From Nitrosospira sp. NpAV (lineage in GTDB: Bacteria; Pseudomonadota; Gammaproteobacteria; Burkholderiales; Nitrosomonadaceae), in NCBI RefSeq assembly GCF_000832065.1, contig NZ_JXQM01000001.1, positions 248,001 through 312,000 on the forward strand: a DNA stretch of 64,000 nucleotides, given 5' to 3'. Every line of letters begins with the position of its first letter. The first letter of the stretch is position 1. The notes beneath the pieces are model-generated. The model made no database searches. It was not told the origin of the DNA and saw only the letters and a program-made list of their open reading frames with translations. Shown here piece after piece: positions 37,041-44,933 of the stretch. A program made the position numbers and the translations under genes.

Positions 37041-39896
37041 ATGAAATCGCGTTTTTCCCGCTCCATCCGCTGGTCTGCCTGTTTATTCTGCCTTGTATTC
37101 AATGCACTTGCCGACACGCCGTCATCCGTATCGAAAGACAAGAGCAAGCAAGCGGACCCTGCCGCCCAGGCGGAGAAGGATAACAAACCCGTATTCATCG
37201 ATGCGGAGCGCATACAAGGTCATCATGAATATGAAATCGAAGCGAGGGGCGAGACTGAGTTGCGCCGCGGCCCTGTCGTCTCAGCCGATCAAAATAATGT
37301 CCCCGTCAAACAGCCCGGCAGTGCACCAGACAGCGCACCATTGAAGCCGCAGCAGAACTATACACTATCGCCGGTTACAAAGGACGGGCCCACTTCGGGA
37401 CTGCCTGTCACCGCAGCGGAAAACAAGGACGACACGCCTGTATTGGCCGGAATCGAGCACCTGCCGGGGCATCTTGAACGGGAGGGCGAGGCCCAGCTGC
37501 GGAGTGGTGCCCAAGGCAGCCAAACCGGAGCTGCACCTACCTTCCCATCCACGCCGGCACCTCCATTGAAGGATGAAAACAGGCTGGCAATGCCGGGCAT
37601 AGGAGTGGAACCAAGTAAAAATAAACCCATAATCATCGGAACTGAGCAAATCTGGGGACATCTTGAACAGGAAGGCGATACCCGGCTGCGTCTCGGCGGC
37701 GCGGTGGCGCCGGGCGATGAGCCGCGATTGGTGACGCTGAAAGATGGAGATAAATTACCTGTCCCAACCACCAAGCCGGAACAGAAAAAAGCCCGGCCTG
37801 TGTTTGTCTCGGCGGATCGCCTGGAGGGCCACACTGGAAAGGAGATGGATGCAATTGGAAGGGCCGAACTGTTTAACGGAGACCAGTTTATCTCGGCGGA
37901 TCGAATGAAATACCACCAGGATACGGATATAGCGGAGGCGCAGGGCGGTGTGCGTGTGGAACAACGGGGAGATATATTGGAGGGTTCGCAACTCAAATTC
38001 AATCTGGCGGACAAAACCGGGCAACTGAGTGAACCCAGTTATCGTTTAAAAGATGCGAGCAGCCGAGGCAAGGCCAATATGCTGCTGTTTGAAGGTGAGA
38101 ACCAATATCGGCTTCGGCAGGCGACTTATACAACATGTCCGGCTGGAGATGATGATTGGTATCTGCAAGTCGACGACGCTGAAATCGACAACGCAAAGAA
38201 AGAGGGCACCGCCCGAAAAGTGAAGCTGACATTCAAGGATACCCCAATCCTGTATACGCCCTGGATGAACTTCTCATTCAGCGGCAAGCGCAAGACGGGG
38301 CTTCTGGCCCCCCTGTATGGTTACAATGTCCGGACTGGTATAGAACTTACGGTCCCGTTTTACTGGAACATCGCACCCAACGTTGATGCAACGATTTCTA
38401 CACGTGCGATGTCGCGGCGTGGTGTCGCGTTGAACAGCGAGTTCCGCTATCTGGGAACCAATTTAAATGGCAACCTGATTGCCGAGGTATTGCCAAGCGA
38501 CCTGGACACCAAGGAAACCCGCTATCGGGTGGCGTTTGGGCATAATCAGACCTTTGGTAAACATTGGTTCAGCCGCCTGGACTACAACCGGGTATCCGAC
38601 GACACTTACTTCCGCGATCTCGGTAATACCATGAACCTGACTTCCCGAACCAATCTGTTGCAGCAGGGTCTGGTCGCCTACAATCGCAATCTGGGAGACA
38701 ACGGCACCCTGAATGTCACTTCACTCGTACAGCAATTTCAGACTATCCAGGATCCGTTGAATCCGGTTGTGGCTCCTTACAAGCGACTACCGCAGGTCAC
38801 GCTTACCGCCAATAAAGCCGATGTTCTCGGCTTGGATTTCAATCTTGTCAGCAGCTGGACGAATTTTTCGCATCCTACTCTGGTAAGCGGCCAACGTGCC
38901 ACCTTCTTTCCCAGCGTAAGCTACCCTATGCGCAGCGCATTTGGCTATATCACGCCAAAGGTTGGCCTCCACCACACGACGTATAATCTGGAGTCCCCTG
39001 TCTCACCCTCGGGACCACAGGATACAAATCTCTCTCGTACCCTGCCCCTGTTCAGCGTGGATAGCAGCGTTGTGTTTGATCGCAAAACGGAGCTGCGTGG
39101 AGAGCGGTTCACTCAGACCCTTGAGCCACGGCTCTTTTATGTTTATGTGCCGTTCCGTGACCAAAATTTTCTGCCCAACTTCGACTCCGCCAAGACGGAT
39201 TTCAGTTTTGCCCAGATCTTAACCGAAAATCGCTTTAGTGGCAGCGACCGTATCAACGACGCAAATCAGCTGACCTTCGCGCTCACATCCCGTCTGATAG
39301 AGGCGGATACCGGTAAAGAGCGTTTGCGGCTCGCCGTGGGTCATCAAGTAAGCTTTATAGATCGCCGCATCACTCTGGATGCGCCCTCGACAATCAACAG
39401 AAGACCGGATTTTATCGCCGCGATCACGGGATTTATCACACCCACGATAAGCACCGATACCAGCGTGCAATTTGACCACACCCGACTGATGGCTGATGTG
39501 GTGCGCTCAGGTTTGAGCTACCGCCCCGAGCCCGGCAGGGTGATAAATTTTGGCTACCGGTTCACTCGCGATGTGTTGCACCAGGTCGATGCGTCGTCGC
39601 AGTGGCGATGGTCGGAAAGATGGCAGACTGTGGCACGGCTGAATTACTCGTTAGAAGATCAGAAGATTCTGGAAGGGCTGGCGGGACTTGAGTATAATGC
39701 CTGCTGCTGGTCGTTGCGGTTCGTGGTCCAGCATCTGACTCTTGCCACACAGAGAACAACCACTGCGGCATTCTTGCAACTTGAGTTGAATGGCCTGATG
39801 CAGATCGGATCAAACCCGCTACAGGTATTGCAGCGTAGTATCCCTGGATACACCAGGACCGGCAGCCAGGGGAGCGGCACAGTGGAGGGTCCATAG
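37041..39896 (+). CDS. lptD: LPS-assembly outer-membrane protein LptD
   Basis: Outer-membrane beta-barrel that with LptE inserts LPS into the outer leaflet. From the ATG at 37041 the product has 951 residues with a signal peptide (cut near ALA-DT, about residue 25). The OstA/LptA-like periplasmic domain occupies about 250-350, and the barrel fills the rest, with conserved YTTCPAGDDDWYLQ and, near the end, YNACCW. The protein is far longer than E. coli LptD (784) because of an N-terminal extension of about 200 residues containing repeated xADRLxGHxxxE-like motifs. In-frame upstream codons to 37014 exist but add only a non-signal lead. First gene of lptD-surA-pdxA-rsmA. Confidence 0.93.
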   Translation: MKSRFSRSIRWSACLFCLVFNALADTPSSVSKDKSKQADPAAQAEKDNKPVFIDAERIQGHHEYEIEARGETELRRGPVVSADQNNVPVKQPGSAPDSAPLKPQQNYTLSPVTKDGPTSGLPVTAAENKDDTPVLAGIEHLPGHLEREGEAQLRSGAQGSQTGAAPTFPSTPAPPLKDENRLAMPGIGVEPSKNKPIIIGTEQIWGHLEQEGDTRLRLGGAVAPGDEPRLVTLKDGDKLPVPTTKPEQKKARPVFVSADRLEGHTGKEMDAIGRAELFNGDQFISADRMKYHQDTDIAEAQGGVRVEQRGDILEGSQLKFNLADKTGQLSEPSYRLKDASSRGKANMLLFEGENQYRLRQATYTTCPAGDDDWYLQVDDAEIDNAKKEGTARKVKLTFKDTPILYTPWMNFSFSGKRKTGLLAPLYGYNVRTGIELTVPFYWNIAPNVDATISTRAMSRRGVALNSEFRYLGTNLNGNLIAEVLPSDLDTKETRYRVAFGHNQTFGKHWFSRLDYNRVSDDTYFRDLGNTMNLTSRTNLLQQGLVAYNRNLGDNGTLNVTSLVQQFQTIQDPLNPVVAPYKRLPQVTLTANKADVLGLDFNLVSSWTNFSHPTLVSGQRATFFPSVSYPMRSAFGYITPKVGLHHTTYNLESPVSPSGPQDTNLSRTLPLFSVDSSVVFDRKTELRGERFTQTLEPRLFYVYVPFRDQNFLPNFDSAKTDFSFAQILTENRFSGSDRINDANQLTFALTSRLIEADTGKERLRLAVGHQVSFIDRRITLDAPSTINRRPDFIAAITGFITPTISTDTSVQFDHTRLMADVVRSGLSYRPEPGRVINFGYRFTRDVLHQVDASSQWRWSERWQTVARLNYSLEDQKILEGLAGLEYNACCWSLRFVVQHLTLATQRTTTAAFLQLELNGLMQIGSNPLQVLQRSIPGYTRTGSQGSGTVEGP
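37191..37883 (+). repeat. Degenerate intragenic repeats in the lptD N-terminal extension
   Basis: Four copies of an OstA-like motif at about 37191-37271, 37440-37508, 37629-37700 and 37800-37883, spaced by low-complexity Pro/Lys/Asp linkers. Copies 2 and 3 are closest, sharing GG-CATCTTGAAC-GGA-GGCGA at the DNA level. Copy 4 leads into the true OstA domain. Confidence 0.7.
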
Positions 39897-39962
39897 GTCC
39901 GTATTATAAATTGCGAAGGCTTGCGGGATCGCCAGGATTTCCCCGCTCTGCAATCAGTGAAC

Positions 39963-40050
39963 CTAAATCCGGCAGTGGGCTGCTTATCTCCAGTTTAGCG
40001 CTATGATCTACAAAGGCTTCTTGCGCCACTTGACCTTCACCTTCATGGTG
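39963..40050 (+). repeat. Dispersed intergenic repeat, copy 5
   Basis: Begins CTAAATCCGGCAGTGGGC and contains CTCCAGTTTAGCGCTATGAT and TTCTTGCGCCACTTGACC. It lies between lptD and surA, ending about 30 bases before the surA start. Confidence 0.55.
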
Positions 40051-40081
40051 AGTACGCTACAACCACCAGATTTTGGTTGAT

Positions 40082-41413
40082 ATGCTTATTCGCATGGGCA
40101 CGAAATTTTTGTTACGTCCCCCTGTTTTGCTGGCTATGCTCGCAGCCGGAATCGCTATTGCTCAACAGCCCGCCCATTCCAGCGGTATTCAAACTATAGA
40201 CCATATCGTCGCGGTTGTGAACGAGAATGTTATTACACGTCACGAACTGGATGAGATGCTTAAAGTCGCCGTTAAACAAATGCAAAAACAGGGGATGCAG
40301 GCACCCTCGCCAGCGGTAATGGAGAAGCAGATGCTGGAGCGCATCATCGTCAATCGCGTACAGCTACAACTTGCGAAAGAAACGGGCCTGACCGTCAGCG
40401 ATACCGAACTCGACCAGACTATCCGCCGCATCGCCCAGGAGAATAAATTGTCTTTGTCGGAGTTCCACAGCGCGCTCGAGCAGGATGGGATCAGCTTCAA
40501 CAAATTCCGTGACGAGATTCGTGACGAAATTATCTTGGTACGGCTGAAAGAACGCGAGGTAAACAACCGGATAAGTGTAACTGAAGGCGAGGTGGATAAT
40601 TTCTTGCATACGCAGGAAAACTCGGGGGATGGCAACTACGAATACCAGATTGCACACATTCTGATCCAATTGCCGGAACAGCCGGATGCCATAAAAATCG
40701 AGGCCATGCGGCAGCGAGCAGATGCTGCCATGACTCAATTAAAAAATGGTGCCGAGTTTGCCAAGGTTGCGGCCGAATTCTCCGATGCCGCCGACGCCGC
40801 GCAAGGTGGCTTGCTGGACTGGCGTCCCGCCGGCCAGCTGACAAAGAGGTTCGCCGAATACATCACGCCAATGAAACCCGGCGAGTTATCTTCCATCATT
40901 CAAAGCCCCAACGGCTTTCATATCCTCAAGCTGGTCGGCCGGCGCAATCAAAACGAAGCCGTAACAATGGTGGATCAGACTCATGCCCGCCATATTCTGA
41001 TAAAAATCAATGAACTTACGTCTGAAGGCGATGCCCGGCGCCGCATAACCGACTTGAAAGAACGTCTGGACAACGGTGGCAAATTTGACGAACTGGCAAA
41101 ACTGCACTCTGAAGATGCCAGTGCCGCATCAGGAGGTGATCTGGGCTGGGTTTCGCCCGGCGATACCGTGCCGGAATTCGAGCACGCCATGAGCGCACTT
41201 AAGGATGGCGAAATCAGCGGACCGATACAGTCCCCATTCGGCTGGCACCTGATTCAGGTAATGGAACGCCGTTCCCAGGACATGAGCAAGGAACGGCAAC
41301 GGCAAACGGCCCGCCAGGCGATCCGTGCACGTAAAGCTGACGCGGCCTTCCAGGACTGGGTGCAACGATTGCGTGATCGGGCTTACGTCGAATACCGGCT
41401 GGAGGAAGGTTAG
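40082..41413 (+). CDS. surA: Periplasmic chaperone/peptidyl-prolyl isomerase SurA
   Basis: Escorts outer-membrane proteins, including LptD, to the BAM complex. The 443-residue protein has a signal peptide (cut near AIA-QQ), the SurA N domain beginning DHIVAVVNENVITRHELDEML, and two parvulin domains opening at YEYQIAHILIQLP and THARHILIKI. The start is uncertain: the ATG at 40082, an in-frame TTG at 40073 and an ATG at 40094 are all poor in ribosome sites. It follows lptD as in E. coli. Confidence 0.93.
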   Translation: MLIRMGTKFLLRPPVLLAMLAAGIAIAQQPAHSSGIQTIDHIVAVVNENVITRHELDEMLKVAVKQMQKQGMQAPSPAVMEKQMLERIIVNRVQLQLAKETGLTVSDTELDQTIRRIAQENKLSLSEFHSALEQDGISFNKFRDEIRDEIILVRLKEREVNNRISVTEGEVDNFLHTQENSGDGNYEYQIAHILIQLPEQPDAIKIEAMRQRADAAMTQLKNGAEFAKVAAEFSDAADAAQGGLLDWRPAGQLTKRFAEYITPMKPGELSSIIQSPNGFHILKLVGRRNQNEAVTMVDQTHARHILIKINELTSEGDARRRITDLKERLDNGGKFDELAKLHSEDASAASGGDLGWVSPGDTVPEFEHAMSALKDGEISGPIQSPFGWHLIQVMERRSQDMSKERQRQTARQAIRARKADAAFQDWVQRLRDRAYVEYRLEEG

Positions 41414-41482
41414 TATCGAGACGCTGCGATCGGTCTCGCGCGACATCGCGAATGCAAGAAGCGGCTTTCTTCCGGTGGCCTC

Positions 41483-42481
41483 ATGACTTCTCCTGGATTC
41501 CCTGCAATCCCGATATTGGCCGTCACCGCAGGCGAACCTGCCGGGATCGGCCCTGATTTGTGCGTGCAGATCGCTCAGCAGGATCTGCCATGGAGGCTGG
41601 TTGTCATCGCCGACCGTGAATTGCTGCGGGAACGAGCGCGATTATTACGGCTTCCGCTCGAAATAGCGGACTACTCCCCAGTTGCTGAGATCGAACATAA
41701 TACCGGCAGCTTGCATGTACTGCATGTGCCGCTGGCCGAATCGGCTATTCCGGGGAAGCTTGATCCAGCCAATGCGCGCTATGTTCTGCACACGCTGGAA
41801 CGCGCTGTTGATGGATGCATGAAGCGTGAATTCGATGCCATGGTCACCGCACCGGTTCATAAAGGCATCATTAACGACGCCGGCATCATCTTTACCGGTC
41901 ATACGGAATTCCTGTCCCAACTCACAAACAGTCCGGTAGTCATGATGCTGGTCGGCGGCGGAATGCGGGTAACGCTTGCCACCACCCATCTACCGCTGAA
42001 AGATGTTGCGGCGGCTATCACCCGCGAAATGCTGGAGCAGAAGCTGCGGATTATTCATCACGACCTGATTGCGCGCTTCGCCATCGCGCGTCCCCGCATC
42101 GCCGTGGCGGGATTAAATCCCCATGCCGGAGAATCCGGCCATCTCGGCAGGGAAGAAATAGATATCATCATCCCTTCGCTGGAAAAACTGCGCGGCGAAG
42201 GCATCGATCTAATTGGCCCGCTGCCCGCCGATACCCTGTTCAATCCCTCATGCCTGAAGCATTACGACTGTATTTTTGCCATGTATCATGATCAGGGACT
42301 GCCTGTGCTGAAACATGCCAGTTTTGGCGCAGGCGTGAACATTACATTGGGATTGCCTATTATTCGTACATCGGTGGATCATGGCACCGCCCTGGATTTG
42401 GCGGCAACCGGCCGAGCCGATCCCGGCAGTTTGCTGGCGGCAATCGACATAGCGGCGACACTGGCCTGCCACCGGAAATAG
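41483..42481 (+). CDS. pdxA: 4-hydroxythreonine-4-phosphate dehydrogenase
   Basis: NAD-dependent oxidation step in the DXP-dependent pyridoxal phosphate pathway. The 332-residue protein has the N-terminal TAGEPAGIGPDL motif, metal-ligand histidines in IFTGHTEFL, the AVAGLNPHAGESG block and the C-terminal MYHDQGLPVLK and RTSVDHGTALDLA motifs. Position between surA and rsmA is the conserved order. Confidence 0.95.
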   Translation: MTSPGFPAIPILAVTAGEPAGIGPDLCVQIAQQDLPWRLVVIADRELLRERARLLRLPLEIADYSPVAEIEHNTGSLHVLHVPLAESAIPGKLDPANARYVLHTLERAVDGCMKREFDAMVTAPVHKGIINDAGIIFTGHTEFLSQLTNSPVVMMLVGGGMRVTLATTHLPLKDVAAAITREMLEQKLRIIHHDLIARFAIARPRIAVAGLNPHAGESGHLGREEIDIIIPSLEKLRGEGIDLIGPLPADTLFNPSCLKHYDCIFAMYHDQGLPVLKHASFGAGVNITLGLPIIRTSVDHGTALDLAATGRADPGSLLAAIDIAATLACHRK

Positions 42482-42554
42482 TTCAAAAAAGATTGGCGCC
42501 TTACCACAAATTAACTCACCGGATTTCCGCGACACCGGTTGACGGATTGGACTC

Positions 42555-43337
42555 ATGCAACACATTCCCCGTAAGCGTTTCGGCCAGAATTTTCTGATTG
42601 ATTCCAAGATCGTAGCGGATATCGTTGACGCCATTCATCCGGGCAGGGACGACCTTCTGGTGGAAATCGGGCCCGGTCTGGGGGCTCTGACGCGACCCTT
42701 GCTGCAATCGCTCGATCACCTGCATGCGGTGGAAATCGATCGTAATATTGTCGAACGCTTGCATCGCGAATTTTCGGAACGGTACCTGACAATACATTCG
42801 GCCGATGCCCTGGAATTCGATTTTCAGGCACTAGGAAAAAATCTTCGGGTGGTAGGTAACCTGCCCTACAATATTTCCACACCCATCCTGTTCCATTTGG
42901 CTCAATTTGCGGACAGTATCCGGGATATGCATTTCATGCTGCAAAAGGAGGTGGTGGCACGTATGGTAGCTCAACCTTCCACTTCGGATTACGGGCGGCT
43001 TTCGGTCATGCTGCAATACCGCTTTGAAATGGAACGGCTCTTCGTGGTCTCGCCGGATTGTTTCCGGCCTGCGCCAAAAGTGGAGTCGGCGATTGTGCGC
43101 ATGATTCCGCGCAGGCAACCGTTAATTGAGGCAGACAAGGAGAATGTATTTGCCGGAATCGTCTCCGCCGCATTCTCGCAACGGCGTAAGACCCTGCGCA
43201 ATACATTGCACGGGTATCTCAAACCGGAGGACTATACGGCGCTGGAAATCGACCCGGGCAAGCGGGCGGAGAACTTGTCGGTGGCGCAGTTTGCCACGAT
43301 TGCGGATTACTTAGGTGAGCAGCAGCTTCCTCCATGA
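42555..43337 (+). CDS. rsmA: 16S rRNA (adenine1518/1519-N6)-dimethyltransferase
   Basis: Dimethylates two adjacent adenines in helix 45 of 16S rRNA, a late assembly step. The 260-residue protein has the N-terminal KRFGQNFL motif, SAM-binding VEIGPGLGALT (36-46) and the catalytic NLPYNIS motif (102-108). Last gene of the lptD-surA-pdxA-rsmA group; the apaGH genes that follow in E. coli are not here. Confidence 0.95.
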   Translation: MQHIPRKRFGQNFLIDSKIVADIVDAIHPGRDDLLVEIGPGLGALTRPLLQSLDHLHAVEIDRNIVERLHREFSERYLTIHSADALEFDFQALGKNLRVVGNLPYNISTPILFHLAQFADSIRDMHFMLQKEVVARMVAQPSTSDYGRLSVMLQYRFEMERLFVVSPDCFRPAPKVESAIVRMIPRRQPLIEADKENVFAGIVSAAFSQRRKTLRNTLHGYLKPEDYTALEIDPGKRAENLSVAQFATIADYLGEQQLPP

Positions 43338-43377
43338 TACAGGTTCCGGCTTACGGAAAGCCGAGGGCAGCCGTATC

Positions 43378-43782
43378 TCATTTTTTCTTCAATACGGTTA
43401 CCTTGTCGACTCGATCATTCTCGTCATAACTAACGTCGAATGCCATCTCCTCTCCTTGAAAAACCAATTCGGTAGGCGTACCCACCACTTCCCACAAACC
43501 AAGCGTAAAAAAGTCGGCAACACCATGAAAAACAGCCCTGCCGGTTTTTGCTGCCGTACTGTAACCTTGCTTGAACGTAAAGATCTCGCGTCTTTTGCCG
43601 TCCTTCGTTTCGCTTACGGATGGCAGACCATACTCGGCCAGGAGCATATCTCTGGGTGTTCCTACCGAGAACAGCTCCAGGTTCTTGCTGGCTGGCTGGT
43701 TAGCCGCCATAAAGACAGAGCATCCCGACATCATAAGCAGCGCCCAGGCATAAATAAAGGTTACCAGTACCCTGTGCAGCAT
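43378..43782 (-). CDS. BamE/SmpA-like outer-membrane lipoprotein
   Basis: A 134-residue lipoprotein with a signal ending in the lipobox LMMSGC (C20) and a small domain containing VGTPRDMLLAEYGLPS, the kind of helix-turn seen in BamE/OmlA folds. The ATG at 43782 has GAGAGG 8 bases upstream; the open frame reaches 43929 but without a signal. It is not BamE itself by any sequence signature I can see, so I give no symbol. Monocistronic. Confidence 0.75.
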   Translation of the reverse strand: MLHRVLVTFIYAWALLMMSGCSVFMAANQPASKNLELFSVGTPRDMLLAEYGLPSVSETKDGKRREIFTFKQGYSTAAKTGRAVFHGVADFFTLGLWEVVGTPTELVFQGEEMAFDVSYDENDRVDKVTVLKKK

Positions 43783-44166
43783 GATGTTAGCCTCTCTTAT
43801 CCGTAAATGAATGTGCAATGGCCTCCTGACGCGGCCTGGATTTTTTACTAACCGTTGAAATAATAGGGTCTCATACTCAAATTGAAACAATATTACCCCA
43901 TACTTGAATCCGGCAGAAATTTTCATCAAACATCGAAGGCTGGGCCGTTGGCGCTCGTATCAATGGAGCGGAACCTTCGGGCAGGAAAACGACTGGCGAC
44001 GCGGGACGATAATTGCGGATCACTTGAGCAAACAGCAGTTTCTGCCGTTAAGTCAATACAATCTCATAAATAGTCAGTTTGGCCGCTCCGCGACGATAGG
44101 TATAATTTCCCTGAATCAAATGAGAAAAAGCAAGAGAACGAAATCCTCTTTCCACCAGGCAGGATC
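43783..44166. other. Divergent intergenic region, mostly featureless
   Basis: 384 bases. It contains the transglycosylase promoter (separate entry) and a short GAATCCGGCAG stretch (43905-43915) matching the head of the dispersed repeats; no gene was recognised. Confidence 0.45.
44079..44106 (+). promoter_or_regulatory. Candidate promoter of the lytic transglycosylase gene
   Basis: A consensus TATAAT (44101-44106) with TTGGCC (44079-44084) 16 bases upstream, 60 bases before the ATG. The -35 box is only a fair match. Confidence 0.5.
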
Positions 44167-44817
44167 ATGAATTTTTTTTCGCCACGCTCATTCATAATGA
44201 CGGCCTTACTGGCATATGGTCTGGCCGCCCAGCCGGCCAACGCCACTATCTACTGGTTTACCGACGAGAACGGGGTCGCGCATTTCAGCAATGTACCCAC
44301 GGATAAACGCTATGTTCCATTTGCGGCGGCTCACGACGCCGTGGCCAGGAAAACAATTCCCGGCACCCGTGACAGGCGGTCCGGCAAGCTGGCCAGGGTT
44401 CAATATGGCGCCATCATCGAGCAGATCGCCAGGACTTACGCATTGGAAAGTGCGCTGGTGCATGCCGTGGTTTCCGCGGAATCGGCTTACAATGCCACGG
44501 CAGTGTCGAAAAAAGGTGCGGCAGGTCTGATGCAACTCATGCCGGATACTGCGCGGCGATATGGCGCCACCGACAGTTTTGATCCGGTGCAGAATCTTCA
44601 CGCCGGTAGCCGATATCTGAGCGACTTGCTGAAAATGTTCAACGGCAATGTAAGCTTGGCGCTGGCTGCTTACAATGCGGGGGAGAACAATGTCGTCAAA
44701 TATGGAAATCAGATTCCGCCGTTTCAAGAAACCCGGATGTATGTACCGAAAGTACTGGATCTCTACCGCAAATATCAGGTCAGTCTGAAGGTGCCTCCCG
44801 TACGGCGAGGAATCTAA
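44167..44817 (+). CDS. Lytic transglycosylase (SLT domain) with DUF4124
   Basis: Cleaves peptidoglycan glycan strands, releasing anhydro-muropeptides. The 216-residue protein has a signal peptide (cut near ANA-TIYW, residue 26), a short DUF4124 domain (IYWFTDENGVAHFSNVP) and a C-terminal SLT domain with catalytic E105 in SAESAYN, GAAGLMQLMPDTARRYG and LALAAYNAGENNV. All catalytic motifs are intact. Its product would feed AnmK and Mpl, both encoded in this window. Confidence 0.92.
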   Translation: MNFFSPRSFIMTALLAYGLAAQPANATIYWFTDENGVAHFSNVPTDKRYVPFAAAHDAVARKTIPGTRDRRSGKLARVQYGAIIEQIARTYALESALVHAVVSAESAYNATAVSKKGAAGLMQLMPDTARRYGATDSFDPVQNLHAGSRYLSDLLKMFNGNVSLALAAYNAGENNVVKYGNQIPPFQETRMYVPKVLDLYRKYQVSLKVPPVRRGI

Positions 44818-44933
44818 AGTACGGGAAATTAACGGCGAGGCTGCGAGAAGCAATCAAGGATAGCCGGCTTTGGCCAGCGAATAACCGGGAATAAAGGTTT
44901 ACGGCTCAGGGAGCCCATCGCTCGGGATTAGCC

